A DNA stretch of 64,000 nt, from NCBI GenBank assembly GCA_905147135.1, contig LR990051.1, positions 2,151,963-2,215,962 on the forward strand, written 5' to 3'. The position numbers and the translations under genes are program-made. This DNA is from Blastobasis lacticolella. Its lineage: Eukaryota; Arthropoda; Insecta; Lepidoptera; Blastobasidae. The notes beneath the pieces were generated by a model. The model ran no database searches. It was not told where the DNA came from and saw only the letters and a program-made list of their open reading frames with translations. Shown one piece after another: positions 24,701 through 36,480 of this stretch. The stretch's first letter is position 1, and every line of letters starts with the position of its first letter.

Positions 24701-27601
24701 CTCTTGGAAAATATCCTATTCAGTTGCTGAGTGCTCAGTGCCCACATAATTTAATCTAGAACTCTTGATCAGCAGAGTGACCATATTGATGTAATACATA
24801 TTAGTCTGTTTTAACTAATTTGATTATCATCATGTATAATTTACAAGCCATGTGTTGTGTGTTGTGTGGGAACATGAAAATGTGTGTGCAATTAAGAGAT
24901 TTACTTGCTTACTTACTTGTTGAGATATATACTTTTGACTATATTAGAAAGAATGTTGTTATATAAACACCGAACTCACCTTAAACTTAGGATATTCATT
25001 CATATATATAGTAACCATGCCAACGTAAGGTAAGAATCCACGGGCACGTCCAACCACATCCTTCTTAGTAAGCCAAAGTTGTCCTTGGGCGTAGAGACCT
25101 CGATCGTCCACACTATTATTATCACCTTTGGTCAAAAACTTCACTGTTCCATTGTTCCTGTAATATTAATGGCAAAAGATGTAGGTACATAATACAACAC
25201 AACAACAACACCAACAATGTGGTGATCTGATAGAAACATACAAGATACTGCACGGACATTGTGCTGTGAAGGGACTAGAAAACCATCTAAAACTTAAATA
25301 ATAACAAAAACCTTAGAGGCCATTACTATCAAGATCACAGGGAACCAGTAACTGTCAGTGCATGGAATAAACTACCGGAATCAGTGATCAGTGCTCTATC
25401 AGTGAAATGTTTTAAAAATAGACTGGATAGACATTACAAGAACTAAATATGGTGATAAACACGCATCAAGTTACAGCTGCTAGTGTATAAATTTAAATAA
25501 TAATAAGAATTATCTTGTATTATCCTGTTATTTCGTGGCGACTCTGTATCAGGTCACGAGAGCAATAGATTTGGGGATGCTTGGAATGTGAGGTTAAGCA
25601 AAACTATACACTAAAATATCATTATCAGAATTCCACTACATACAGACAGATGAATACTATATGATCTATACTAATATTTTAAAGAGAAAAAGTTTTTATG
25701 TTTGGATGTTGAGGGCAATCCCTGAAACCACTGAAACCAATTTCGAAAATTTTATAGGTGCGTACGAATTACAAGCAGCCTCAGGTTGAAGCACGCACGG
25801 CTCGAAAATTTGCAAACATGCCTTGCACCGCAAGCCAGTGGTAAATTTTTTGTCTATGCTCAATATTGCTCAAAGGTGCCTCGGCAAGCGTGCCTGGCAA
25901 GTATAGACAGCTATCCGAGCCTCAGAAAACAAAACTACGAATGTGCAGGTGTTATTTGTTGACACTTGACAATTCTTTTTTTTATACGATTTTGTAAACA
26001 TGGGATCAGTCCTCATACTATAAGCAGTTGTATCAACGCCCATTTTTTAGCCAACGCCCGACCCATTTTTTTTTATTTACAGTTTACAGATTTATCAGCT
26101 GGAAGCCGAGTGCAGTGCCACACTCTATACAGACATTGTTTTACCAGTACCCTTTTCTTCACTTCCAATCGTAGGTTTAATACCATGCCTGGTTTTCTTG
26201 TCATTGGGTGTACTAGCTCTAGCCGCAGCATGTATGCCATTAGTCAATGCTATTGTAGTATTCTCTATATCATCCTCAGTCTTCAGCAGATTGTTGAGAT
26301 TTAGATTTTATGTAAGATATTTTTGAAAGTAGTCCCAATCTGTATGTTTGTTACATAAGTATGGTCTTTTCAGTTTACTTATGATGGCTCATTGTAAGTA
26401 CAACTGGAGTGTGGTCTGATAAGTAGTCACAACAATCTTCGATGTTTAGGAAGTGTGAATTGATCCTTTTATATAAAAAGAAATCTAGTAGATCTGGCAG
26501 TCTGTTTACATCTGTGGGCCATTATGTAGGTTGCTCTCTAGGCTTTCATTAAAATGCGCCCTCTCGTTTTGGTGAGCCCCATTGTGTATTTATCGCAATC
26601 CAGTTGCCAATAGAACAAAACAATATAAACTTTGATTTCAGGAAGTTGAACTTATTAAATAATTTGGCTTTTTCTTCTTGTTATGTATGGACATATTACT
26701 TCTTTTGGTTTATAATGTAATTTATTAGGACAAAAGCAGCAGCAGCTTTAATCGCGCTCAATACCATTTCGTTTGAACAGTGCAAATTTAGCTCACCACA
26801 CAATTGTGCAATGAGCAACTGGGCAGCCTCGCCACGAGCGGCTAACATGCTTTGGGCTTAGCCTCTTTAATTCGTACACACCTTATCACTAACAGGAAGC
26901 TACACTAATCTTGAACGTTATTGGGTACTTTTGTATAATCCTAGAAAAAGTATAAGACGCGATGGGAAAGTGAAATGTTTAGAGAGATCCGGACTGCGTG
27001 CGGATGAAAACTGTGTGTGATGGCTAGTCATAACAAAATACAAAATTTTAAAAATCATTACCAGATATAAATGCTAAACAATAAATTAAAATAATATGGA
27101 GCACACTCATCAAAGACAATCTCAGTGTTAAATTTATAATTAGAAAACCAATTAATACCCTTTCTTTTAAGTTGCCACAAAACATTCTCTTAATAAGAAA
27201 ACTATACTCACTTTTCGTGGAGCTTGAGAACTCTGTGGACGATGGGGATGTCTCTGCCCTCGACCTTGAACACAACGATTTCGCCGACTCGCACTGGCTC
27301 CTCCGGATAGTTCGTGAGGAACAGCAGATCGCCTCTGTGGAACGCGGGCTCCATACTTCCCGACAACACCACCACAATAGGACTCTCGCTTCCGGTAACA
27401 ACCATCAGACCTTTCCATATCATCAGAGCAGACGACACTATCATCCCAAAACTTAATACTTGGTAGAAAAACTGGAAATCAATGAAAAATTATCGTAAAA
27501 ACAACCGGCAAGCAAAGCGAAACGTCATCACAGAAACCTTATGTGAAAATTACCTGTCGCTTGTTCATGCGCTTTACATCATCGAATAAACTGTCCAACA
27601 T
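21784..27601 (-). CDS. SEC11A (twr): SEC11, signal peptidase complex catalytic subunit
   Basis: This serine protease removes signal peptides from secretory and membrane proteins in the endoplasmic reticulum. Four coding exons on the minus strand join in frame: 27554-27601, 27212-27471, 24980-25157 and 21784-21834, giving 178 aa, close to the usual 179. All introns begin GT and end AG. A short cytosolic N-terminus ([16 protein letters not shown]) is followed by one membrane segment at about residues 20-42. The S26B catalytic motifs are intact: SGSMEP with nucleophile Ser55, IVHR with His95, and [10 protein letters not shown] with Asp121 as the likely third residue. The last exon encodes the hydrophobic tail ending VLVHRE. 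The final introns (3.1 and 2.1 kb) are filled with repeats. A candidate poly(A) signal lies at 21398-21403 on the minus strand. The start was chosen because it is the first ATG of exon 1 and matches the family N-terminus. Confidence 0.95.
22200..22510 (-). repeat. Repeat R, uninterrupted copy
   Basis: This copy runs without a break from the AGAGAGGTAGGGCATGGCGG side to GTGGCCCGCTTGCCTGTTTG. It lies in the SEC11 intron 21835-24979. It is an unclassified lepidopteran-type interspersed repeat. Confidence 0.7.
23085..23275. mobile_element. Palindromic MITE-like element 1
   Basis: GATCTCAAATTCGACATTTT... CCACAAATCTC to about 23155 is inverted at 23200-23275 (GTGATTTGTGGG...ATATCGAATTTGAGATG). It lies in a SEC11 intron. 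Confidence 0.65.
23326..23500. mobile_element. Palindromic MITE-like element 2
   Basis: CGATTCAAACGCTTTTCAAT...GGCATGAAAA is inverted at 23450-23500 (TTTTCATGCCATAAATCAAA...CCAGAATCG). It lies 50 bp after palindromic element 1. Confidence 0.65.
23640..23720 (+). other. Possible LTR end and primer-binding-like sequence
   Basis: An AT-rich stretch with AATAAA ends ACCATTTCA and is followed by TTAGTGGCAGAAGCCGGGA. TGGCAGAAGCCGGGA resembles the sequence after LTRs in insect LTR elements. No gag/pol follows. Confidence 0.25.
23733..23890 (+). repeat. Short copy of the GGCGTATCTAGGG repeat
   Basis: It begins GCGTATCTAGGGCTATTTTC, is GC-rich in the middle, and ends CCCTCTTCTTACGCCTATGA. The same two ends occur 1.3 kb apart at 29186-30490. 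Confidence 0.5.
24240..24345 (+). repeat. Repeat R, truncated copy
   Basis: TAGGCAAACAGGCAAGCGGG to CATTAGCAACACCAAGAGTA matches the first third of repeat R. It ends abruptly. Confidence 0.65.
25215..25445 (+). pseudogene. CR1-like LINE ORF2 3'-end fragment
   Basis: A broken frame reads [20 protein letters not shown], then [20 protein letters not shown] and [20 protein letters not shown], the typical C-terminal end of CR1/L2-like LINE proteins. A stop and a frame change occur around 25300. It lies in the SEC11 intron 24980 side, downstream of exon 3 in gene order. Confidence 0.65.
26150..26720 (-). pseudogene. Jockey-type LINE endonuclease-domain fragment
   Basis: On the minus strand, [20 protein letters not shown] then [20 protein letters not shown] are clear parts of an apurinic endonuclease domain, with the SDHTPV catalytic motif at about 26399-26419. 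NTQWGSP lies upstream (about 26600) and a linker ([20 protein letters not shown]) lies downstream at about 26240-26300. Several stops and frame changes break it. It sits in a SEC11 intron in the same orientation as the gene. Confidence 0.7.
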
Positions 27602-28309
27602 CTTTGTTTCTTAATTATTTTCACTGTTTTACTATAAAATCTGCAGGTTTTGGTAACCTTTTCCGTGTTGTCGACAAATCATTCACAAAACCACGTCAAC
27701 GAGCGAACCACAGATTAATTAAACCTATGCCTGCCACAGATAGAAAAAGTCCAAAAGATGTGCATGAATGATACACAGAGCATGGTATCATTTCGCCTTT
27801 TTCTCAAGACTCGAGAAACATAGTGATCTTTCCCACGGCGTCAATCCCTGTTCTTAAGCATATTTGGAATAATTACCCTCTCTATACCTACATAATCGTC
27901 TAATGTTAAATATGTGGCCTAGTGCAAGTCGAACTGGCATACGAAGGGTTCCGCACATCGGTAGTTGTGATTTATATGACGGCGCATCGAGTTATTGGTC
28001 GTGATAAGATGTCTATCGGTTAGATACTCTTTAGCTGGTCCTTGTTTGTTTGTTGGTCGGTGGTTAGTTAACAATGGCAGCACGCGCACGCATTATTGTG
28101 CGCTGTGATGTTCTTGTTTTGATTAACACCAGAAATCAAGCACCCACAAGGAATTGCTATATAAGTCACGAATACCAATACCATAGCCTTTAAACTAACG
28201 TCGTTGTAAGTTTGTGTCGTGGTGGACCGCGGGTCCTCATGCGCCGCGCTGGAAAATTCGGCCCTGATGTTAAAATGGTGATGATAGATCAAATTATAAT
28301 GATGTCGGC

Positions 28310-28935
28310 TATCTAGACTATAGGGCGCCGATATATACTAGTAACAGACGTTCCGATTTGTCTGGAACTGTAGCCGTATTTACAATTATTCGAAACCGTT
28401 TCCGAACGATTCGACACGAAATTCGTGAGGGGCGAATCCGTGTTGAAGTTAATGAGTTCTTTTAGGTTTTCCCGTAAAATATAGGTACCTACTTATATAA
28501 GTAAAGAACTATTTTCTGTACCAACTTTTTCAAAAATTTATACTCAGTAGTTTCCTCCAAAAATCTCCAGTTACAAAAAAATTACAAAAAATTTTGGTAT
28601 AGGTGGACCTATTTAAAATTTTCTAAGTTGCCCCCCAAAAGTGATTTGGGTCACATATATTGAAGCTATTTACCAAATAACTTCATCGTTCCAGTAGTTG
28701 CGAAGAAGATTGGCTTGTGACAAACGGACGGACGAACATATAAGGTTTCTGTTTTTTTATTCGGACGTACCTATGGAACCCTAAAAGCCAGGCAAAGCTG
28801 CAAGAAAGCCCAAGAGTTACAGAGTTACAGATAAACAGAAGATCGAAATCTATGAAATCTGTAGGTACCTACTGGCAGGCGATCGCTGCTGGCCGAGCTC
28901 ACCTTGGCTTATGCCTGGGCGCCCTATAATAGATC
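28310..28935. mobile_element. Possible TIR element with TATAGGGCGCC ends
   Basis: TATAGGGCGCC at about 28319 is inverted at 28919-28930 (GGGCGCCCTATA). The interior holds a common lepidopteran repeat with CAAACGGACGGACGAACATA and GGAACCCTAAAA at 28480-28785. TATACTAGTAACAGACGTTC near 28335 also occurs at 61700. Confidence 0.35.
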
Positions 28936-29185
28936 GTAAAAAATAATCACTTTGTCAAACAATGGAATATATAGGAGCCTATCTACATCCTTCGTTTGTA
29001 TTTTAGGCCATCCGACACCTTTTTAAGACTGGCAATTACCGCATTCGCGAGCCTGTCGGTATCCACGTATACGGCCAGTTTTGTTTATATTTTTCTGCGG
29101 CGCGGCGGCGGTAATCGGCTTACTATCAGGCAGTACTTACATAATGTGTAGGTAAACTTGTTTGCCGGCTTCTCATCCATATGAC

Positions 29186-30490
29186 TATTGGCGTATCTAG
29201 GGCTTTTTTCCAGGGTGTGCCTGGTCCCTGAGGTGGCCGATGAAGCCGAGGCGATCGATCGCCAATGTACAGTCATTGAGCCAGGCGCGGATCCAGGATT
29301 TGGTTGAGGGGGGGGGGCAAAAGTCAAAATTATAGGTATTCTCTACTCAACATGTGGGCGCGCTGAGTAAAAAAAATTGCCGTTTTAGTGGGGTAAACGA
29401 GCGGATAAACGAGTGAGCGGTGCGAGCACATTCATTCGTTATTCTCCCTCATGTTTTAGGTTTTAAAACCTGAGGGAGAATAACGAATGTGTGAGCGAGC
29501 GGAGCGAGCTCGAAATTTTTGACATATTGGATCTTAAAAGCTGCGGTCATCAATGAATAAGCGACCGGAGCGAGCTTGACATTTTTACGTTTGAGGTCTT
29601 AAAAGCTGGAGTAATCATTGAATGAATGATTGAGGGCGGTGTGAGCTTGTAATTTGTGATATTTTGGGTTACAAAAGCTCGAGGTAACCCTTACATTAAT
29701 GAGCGAGCGGAGCGAGCTGGCAATTTTAAACATTTGTAGTCTTAACAGCAATGGGTGCTCCTCACAATAGTAATTTAAGGAAATAAATTAATGAGTGACC
29801 GCAACAAGCTAGGTGAATGATAAGAAAAGTATTTGAAAATTATGAAAGAGCGAGCGAAGCGAGCTCGAAATTTTTTTCATTTTAAGTCGTAAAAGTTGGT
29901 GTTATCCATTTTTAGCATTATAATTTTGACATTTTAGCTTAGGTGCTGTGATGATGTATGATGCTGATCATAATAAAAGACAATAAAAGTAATATAAGTT
30001 ATTGAATAAGCAATCGGAGAGCGCACAAAATTTTTAACATTATGGTTTTTATAAGCTGGGGTGATTGTTGAAATGAATGTTTGAGCGAGCGCAGCGAGCT
30101 TGGAATTTTAGGTTTTGAAAGAAAAACCTTAAGCAAATGAATGAGCGAAATACGCGAGCTCGTAATATTTGACATTTTTGTTATAAAAACAGTGAGTCAG
30201 AGTCAGAATTCAGAGATCTTTCAGAGTCAGAGAATTCTTTCAGAATTCGACTTTTTGTTTACGCATTAAACAAAAAGCTACTAGCTGAAAAGAGCAAAAG
30301 TCAGGCAACTAATCTAGAGTTGACGTTTTAGTCCACCACTAGAAATACAATATATACCTACACTCCTTTGCAAAAAAAAAGTGGGTGGATTCCTCGGTTG
30401 CATTTCATTGAAATTATGTTTGTGTGAAGTTTTTTATGTGTCCAGCCCAGAATTTTGTATCGGTCCCCCCCTTCCTACGCCTATGCATAT
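29186..30490 (+). repeat. Long interval between GGCGTATCTAGGG and TACGCCTATG ends
   Basis: It begins GGCGTATCTAGGGCTTTTTT and ends CCCCCCCTTCCTACGCCTAT. It holds GCGCGGATCCAGGATTTGGT with a G9-10 run near 29310, then the GAGCGAGC array. Confidence 0.35.
29390..30180 (+). repeat. Degenerate tandem array with GAGCGAGCGGAGCGAGCT core
   Basis: About nine units of roughly 70-100 bp (two wider gaps), each with AATGAGCGAGCGGAGCGAGC-like core followed by an AT-rich part (AATTTTTGACATTTT... TCTTAAAAGCTG). Cores lie near 29418, 29490, 29562, 29632, 29700, 29790, 29848, 30083 and 30140. A perfect 19-bp stem (CATTCGTTATTCTCCCTCA) folds at about 29434-29490. Confidence 0.75.
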
Positions 30491-30539
30491 GACGCCACCT
30501 TCCACGCGTACCACACCAACAAGACTCTTTGCCTCTTGC

Positions 30540-30720
30540 ATAGATTGGATCCGGGTGCTTGGGGTACCTATTTGGGAGCCTGGCTCCCTACGACCTTTAC
30601 GAGGTCATCCGTCCATCTCGTGGGGAGCGGACCTATGCGGTCGCCACTCGACAACCTTTCCTTTCCGCCCCAAAGGCCATCGGTTCTGCTAACTACGAGG
30701 TCCTTCCCATTGCCACTTCA
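30540..30720 (-). pseudogene. RTE LINE C-terminal remnant
   Basis: The minus strand encodes GDRIGPLPTRWTDDLVKVVG followed by a stop-containing tail. PTRWTDDLVKVAGS-type sequence is the hallmark C-terminal motif of insect RTE ORF2 proteins. It is very short and degenerate. Confidence 0.6.
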
Positions 30721-31081
30721 GTTTTATTTTGTGACTTTGGAGCCTATGTTGGTGCGGTGACCTTAATTAGTTCTTAGAGGTAGATATTAGACAAACTCCG
30801 TGTACCTAGGTAGGTATAGCTCTCTTCAGCGCGTACGCTGGATTTCTGTCTCAGCCTTCTTATGAGGCCCCTAAGTGAAATCCACGTGACCACGACTCTG
30901 ATTGATGTCAGAACACACGTTTATCAAACTTCGTCTTGAGATACTGCGGTATTTTGGACGACAAGATCATCAAGAAGACTAACCAACCGAGCTGGATTCG
31001 CCGCTCTTTCTCTAAATTGTTTTTCCCAGGTAAACAATTTCGAGAATAGAGTCCCCGAGCAATAATGTAGCGGGTGATGTA

Positions 31082-31486
31082 TTATTCACATCCGACGTAA
31101 ACTTCCTCTTGTCCATGTTCATTTAATCTACCTGTTGTTACGAAGCCTTCTAGCATTGTGCCTAGCTCCTGCGCCTCCAGATATTCCATATAATACCATA
31201 TCGTCATCAAATCGAAGGTGAGAAACAAAGATTCTTCATCCGTCACTCCCCGTTGACGTTGATGCCAGATCATTTCTAGTCCAAGAGCTTGAAAACGTCT
31301 TGAGAGCGGTAGAGATGACATTCCCGTCTCACGCCTCGGTGCAGTTTGATCAGTTTCGTGCACTTGTCTTAGGACAACACTTTGCCGTACCGATGTCAAT
31401 GTGGCACCTCTAGAGAGACTAGCAGGCCTCGATCGAAAGGCTTTCTCATGAGAACCAGAGGACCATGAGAGGATCATGGTCCACAA
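31082..31486 (-). CDS. Uncharacterised ORF (134 aa)
   Basis: I do not recognise this frame. It starts MWTMILSWSSGSHEKAF, is Arg/Ser/Thr-rich in the first half, and ends with a more protein-like acidic half (DEESLFLTFDLMTIWYYMEY then LEAQELGTMLEGF). No signal peptide or convincing membrane segment is seen, and no splice sites or upstream exon stand out. It lies in repeat-rich DNA between SEC11 and UBA3. It may be a transposon remnant or a chance frame. Confidence 0.25.
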   Translation of the reverse strand: MWTMILSWSSGSHEKAFRSRPASLSRGATLTSVRQSVVLRQVHETDQTAPRRETGMSSLPLSRRFQALGLEMIWHQRQRGVTDEESLFLTFDLMTIWYYMEYLEAQELGTMLEGFVTTGRLNEHGQEEVYVGCE

Positions 31487-32520
31487 ACGATAGTGGCCGG
31501 TTATACCTACTCCTCGGTATATCCTGCCGCAGCGTGGTTTAGAGTTAAAAACTTTTCGGCATCTGGCTTGTTCGGGTGACTGGAAATCGCCGAACCTGAG
31601 AACGACCTTTCTTAGGCTGCTTGTCCACCAGAATAGAATTACCTAAAATTTCCGCTTTGCTTTAGTATTTTGATTAATATTTGCACAGTTCCGCTCCTCT
31701 CCGCTCCAGTGGACAGGCAGCTTGCTCAGAGACGACAAATATGGACGACTTTTATGGAGTGTCTGCCGTGGTGACCCCTGATGGAGTTTCTGTCAGCATT
31801 GGCACAAGATGTGATGATTGATGATTGTGATGATGTGTGAATGATTTGTGATGACTCTTTTCGTATGTGTTTCCATCATCACCATTCCATCATCACCTGA
31901 TGCCTTGTTGTTCGTACCTTGACGTCGGAATATACCGGGTTTATTAGGCTTTGGGATCTATCTAGCCAGATCATTACGAGATCAGGGTTCTCGTGATTTA
32001 GCATGTCCGTAGAACCTCCCTCGAAACCTCTTGCTTGGACGAGACAATGTCGCCTGATTCGGTCTTCAGCCGCGTCAATTGGCTTTGCCCAATAGCCAGA
32101 TCCCTCTCTAGCACCTTGGATAAATGGAAATACGAGATGGATGGAGCACAATCAGGATAAAAGTGGACATGTGCGCCACCAAGGATGCTGAAGACCGAGC
32201 GAATTGGACAAGCAAAATTAAGAAGTCTGACTCCGTGCTCTCGCGCGTCACGTTAGCAGGGAACAACCGATCATACATGACTATAACTATGACTACACAG
32301 ACTATTGGACCATCAACATCACAACCGGATATGATCTGCAGCTGACAACGCAGGGCTTAAAGTAAATGCACAAATACATATTTTCGCATTTATTAATAAT
32401 TTTATGTAATATGTACAGAGTATTTTAAACACCATAAAAAGTTTGGTAAGCACATTTTCATTTCAAAGTTATTTTATAACAAGCAAAGCTAAGCATTCCT
32501 GGAACGTAGCATACTTGATA

Positions 32521-35500
32521 TTATTTCATTTCAACATCTGCAGCAGTGAGCTTCAACTTGATGGTAACAGTATTTGGTGTAGTGACATCTGCTACCAAAA
32601 TTTCTGCGCCGTTAAACAGACCTAACTCTGTTATTTTCTTCTTCAAATTATCCTTAGTTCTCTCTTCGATGCTCTTTATTGAAGACATGTACAGAGTCTT
32701 GTTTCTGCCATTTATTATTGTTGTTATTCCTACAAAAAACACAATCATATATCAACGAAACTCATCAAGCACCTCCAAACCCATTGATGTCGATAAGCCT
32801 CCCAGCAAAGTCTACATATCCAATATTACCCAAACTATTGAACTGATTTTAATGTTCATCCCAACAGATGCCACAGATACACACATCAAACTTAAACTGA
32901 GGTTATATAACCATAATGAGTCCTGCCTCACCACACCCTCTTTAACAAAGAGTGATGCTGTTAACAATATAAGAACGAAAATTCATTTACCACCACTATT
33001 GATCTGGCAAATGTAAGCTTAAAAGAACCTGAAGCCAAAAACCAGTGTCGCGCCTAAAATGCTGAACAAATTTCGATTAAATTTGGCAAGGAGATAGATA
33101 GCAACCTGGGACCTTACTAGGCTATGATAAAATCCAAAAGAAACCGAATTTAATGTGGATGAAGATACGGGAAATGCTAGCTATTAATGTAAAAAGAAGC
33201 AATATTATTATTAAAGCACCTGGACTCTTCATCAAGTATATAGGATCTTCCATCAGGTTATCGTAGATGGTCTGAAGAGTGGCGCCCTCCTCTACCTCCA
33301 TGGTCTTTTTGGTGTTGCTACAAGCTACGCAGTCAGTTCTTTTCTCAGCACTGAATGTGTATGTGTACACCCCTTCTGCCATATTGAGGACCATGTAATT
33401 GTTCATGTTCGCACAACACGAGGAAGCTACTTTGAAGACCTGCAGTGAAACAAAGAATATTTATGCTTCATCATCACAGCCCATAACAGTCCACTGCAGG
33501 ACTTAGGGCCTCTCCCACCAAAGAGGGAGGTTATTGCCATAATCTCCACGCTCGGCAGGCGGGTTGGAGATCGCAGTGTTATCAATATAACATGGAAAAC
33601 GCTGCTGCCCATTTTCCAGCCTACGGAGACTCGAGATCTTTTGCCTCGAAAACATTAGTCGCCTTGTACGACACCCACGAGTGTAAGGGGTTGGTGCTAT
33701 TCTATTCTGCCGGACACCACACGGCTAATATTTATGCTTGTAATATAATAAATATTTATTTATTTAAAACTTCATGCACATTACAGTACAATGGCGGACT
33801 TAAAGCTACGTAGCTTTTTCTACCAGTCAACCAGAGAACAATTACCAAAAATTACAAGGCGGTGCTACAAAAGAACAAGATAAAAAAACATAAAACTGAC
33901 TAAAAGTAACAATAATTAAATAAGTATATCAAACATTCACAGACCGAAACTTATAGATAGTAAAATAAGAGAGAGAGAAAGAGAGAGAGAACAAGGAACT
34001 GAGCATAACAAGCTACTGGCACACTCAACAACACTACTGCCCAAACACTTAAAAGAAAAAAAAAAGATGGTAAAGAGAAAGACTATGTAGGAAAATATAT
34101 AAGGTGTTACAGAGACTTAAGGAAATAACTGTGGACTGCTTGTAGTATAGGTACCTCTATTATGCAGATGGTAAAGACTTATAGGAAGACCTACAAGATA
34201 TAGGTCCTAATCAACTGTTGTTGAACCATCTAATTATTAGAGTGATTAGGATATATTATGGAAATGGGTACAAGTGTTGTTTTGTTGCCAACATATTCTT
34301 GTAACTTTGTACATACATCCAGATTAAAGATTTGTTTGACAGATTGATTTTATTTGTTTTTCATTTATGTTGAGGCACTGGTCTTACTGGATGTTAGAGG
34401 AGCTATGGAACCTCATGTGTCACTATTTCTTATCAAGATAAACATTCATCCAAAATAATACAACAAATGTTTACCTCCGTTGCACAAGCAGCTGCAATTG
34501 CTGCATTGGTACTGGCTACTGCTGGTATTATGTTCTTCAGGACTCCCTGGGTCAGTCTGTAGGTGACATTGGTAATGCCATGCTTATGAGCTCTCTCTTG
34601 AGCCTTTTCAAGAACCCATGCCACATGCTGAGGGTCATCGCCATCCAACTGAGTAGTAGGGCCCCAAGGATTCTTCTTAGACCACTGGAGGACTTTTACA
34701 TACTCTATGCAGTGTTCTGGCAACCTGAAAAGTCATTTTATGGGTAAGTGTCAGAATTAGAGCTGTACGAACATTACTTAAGAGTAGCCGGAAGTACATC
34801 CAAGTGTGTTGACATTCTGGCAATAGCAAAGAAAGAAATGTATTAAAATATATCCACAAAACCAAAGCCTTCTGATTTTTTTTATCTATTGTCTGACACA
34901 AATGTAGTATCCCAACAAAAATATTTCATATAAAATTGCTTGGCCAAGCCTCATAGGCTCTTAACAGTTTCACTGAAAAAGTTATCAGATCTCACGAAGA
35001 GTCAAGCTCGTAACTCTACAAGCCTTAGCCTACAAATATCTACATTTTGGTTGCTTGGCCATTACATATAACTATTGCATGACATATAGGCTGGTGTCAA
35101 TCTATGTATATAGAGCCCCTCTTTTTGCTTGGCTTGGCATATACCCCCAGATACTTGTACTAATGTTTAAAACAGGACTTGAAATGTGATATTCATAATA
35201 TGATTTAGTAAAAATGACAAACAAAGAGAGCCAACCTCAGATAATGGGAAAACACATAGGACAGAAAAAAAATTTTTGCACACACTTACCTAGGAGTATT
35301 GGCAATAGTACAAAGAGGAAAAGACTTCTGAGGCGGATACAGATCCAGTGTGCACTCTATACAAGCACTGAGGCCTGGCAGTATTACTCTGGCATTTCCC
35401 TTGAAACCTTCGGTGCCCCCATCCACCAGAGGAATGACGGTGCTCTGATCTAGACTTCCTGATAATAAAACCTTTCTGGATTAAGAATTTATCAATTGCA

Positions 35501-36375
35501 TTTTTGTACAACTAGGTAATAATTCACTTAGGTCCTGGAAATCTTCTTGAATAAGGAACGTAACTATGCAGTAGCTAATTTACATATAAATGTGTCAGCT
35601 GCACACCTTCTTCCCTCTGTCAGTTGTTCAAGAAGTTTGCCGGGACCTACAATTAGCTGCCATCTTATTGATGTTAAGTATATGAAGTCTATGCTGGAGC
35701 CTATTAAGAAATATATACTGTATAATGAAAAGCTTTCTGCCCACAACTTTCTTTACTGTAGTTTTGCCATCCAATGATTAAAAACAGTCACAATAATTTA
35801 CCATCATCATTGTACAGCAACAGCGACATAAGCATGCCATTCAGCCAGCGCCGAGCCACAATAGAATCCAGGCCACAAACGACAATGTGGAATTGACGAT
35901 AGAAGCCTTCATCTTTATCCTGGATGGTGCAGTGATGGGCCACTGCTTCACAGCCTGGAACCCTTATTAACACAACATCTTTATTACACCACAATATTAT
36001 GTTTTAAAATATTCAATCTATAAACTTTACTCACCTTTTGTTCACGAATTCAACAGCACATTTGGCCTTAGAAGAACCTATATCACTTTTTCTAAATAGA
36101 AACTGCCTGTTCAAATTTGAAAGCTCTATAGTGTCCATATCTATTATGTGGATCTTCTTAAAACCCATGAGTGCTAGGTCTTTCAGCAGTTCACAACCTA
36201 ATCCACCAGCTCCAACCACCAAAACTTTGCAGGAGTTCATAATAAAGTCTAATATTTCTGCAGAAGGTTCAAAATCGGGGTGACAAAAAGGTCCCGATCT
36301 TTCCAGAAGTTTTCTTATATTCTGCCATCTTCTGTGCTGGTAATCAGTAGACTGAGATTCTCCGGCAGCTATCAT
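32521..36375 (-). CDS. Uba3: UBA3, NEDD8-activating enzyme E1 catalytic subunit
   Basis: UBA3 pairs with NAE1/APP-BP1 to adenylate NEDD8, carry it as a thioester and pass it to UBC12 for cullin neddylation. Six coding exons on the minus strand join in frame: 36035-36375, 35802-35962, 35290-35458, 34475-34724, 33220-33439 and 32521-32729 (449 aa; human 463). Visible landmarks are the ATP-binding GAGGLG at residues 55-60, [17 protein letters not shown], zinc cysteines CIEC (200-203) and CVAC, the catalytic Cys217 in [15 protein letters not shown], and a C-terminal ubiquitin-like E2-binding domain ([15 protein letters not shown] to the end). The donor of exon 5 (GTGCTT) is weak but frame and homology support it. 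A splice acceptor sits directly before the ATG, so at least one 5' UTR exon lies near 36450-36480. A poly(A) signal lies at 32389-32394. The neighbour ZNF800 is divergent. Confidence 0.96.
33465..33730 (+). repeat. Repeat W copy in UBA3 intron
   Basis: About 260 bp from CATCATCACAGCCCATAACA to TGCCGGACACCACACGGC. It shares GGCAGGCGGGTTGGAGATCG and GAAAACGCTGCTGCCCATTT with the copies at 39925 and 62495. Confidence 0.75.
33968..33992 (+). repeat. GA-rich simple repeat
   Basis: A short (GA)n run in a UBA3 intron. The 110 bp before 33850 (33735-33850) resemble the antisense 3' end of a LINE with AATAAATAAATA. Confidence 0.6.
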
Positions 36376-36480
36376 GCTAAAAACAAAATAAGTTTTAGTG
36401 CGAAATCATGTTCCGAAGCCGCCGGTAAGAATTTATCGAACACTTACATTACAGAAATTAATCGACCTTGGATCTTATAG

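Noticed and set aside
29390..30180. CRISPR-like array
   Set aside because: Repeat cores are degenerate, spacing is variable, spacers are related to one another and the genome is eukaryotic.
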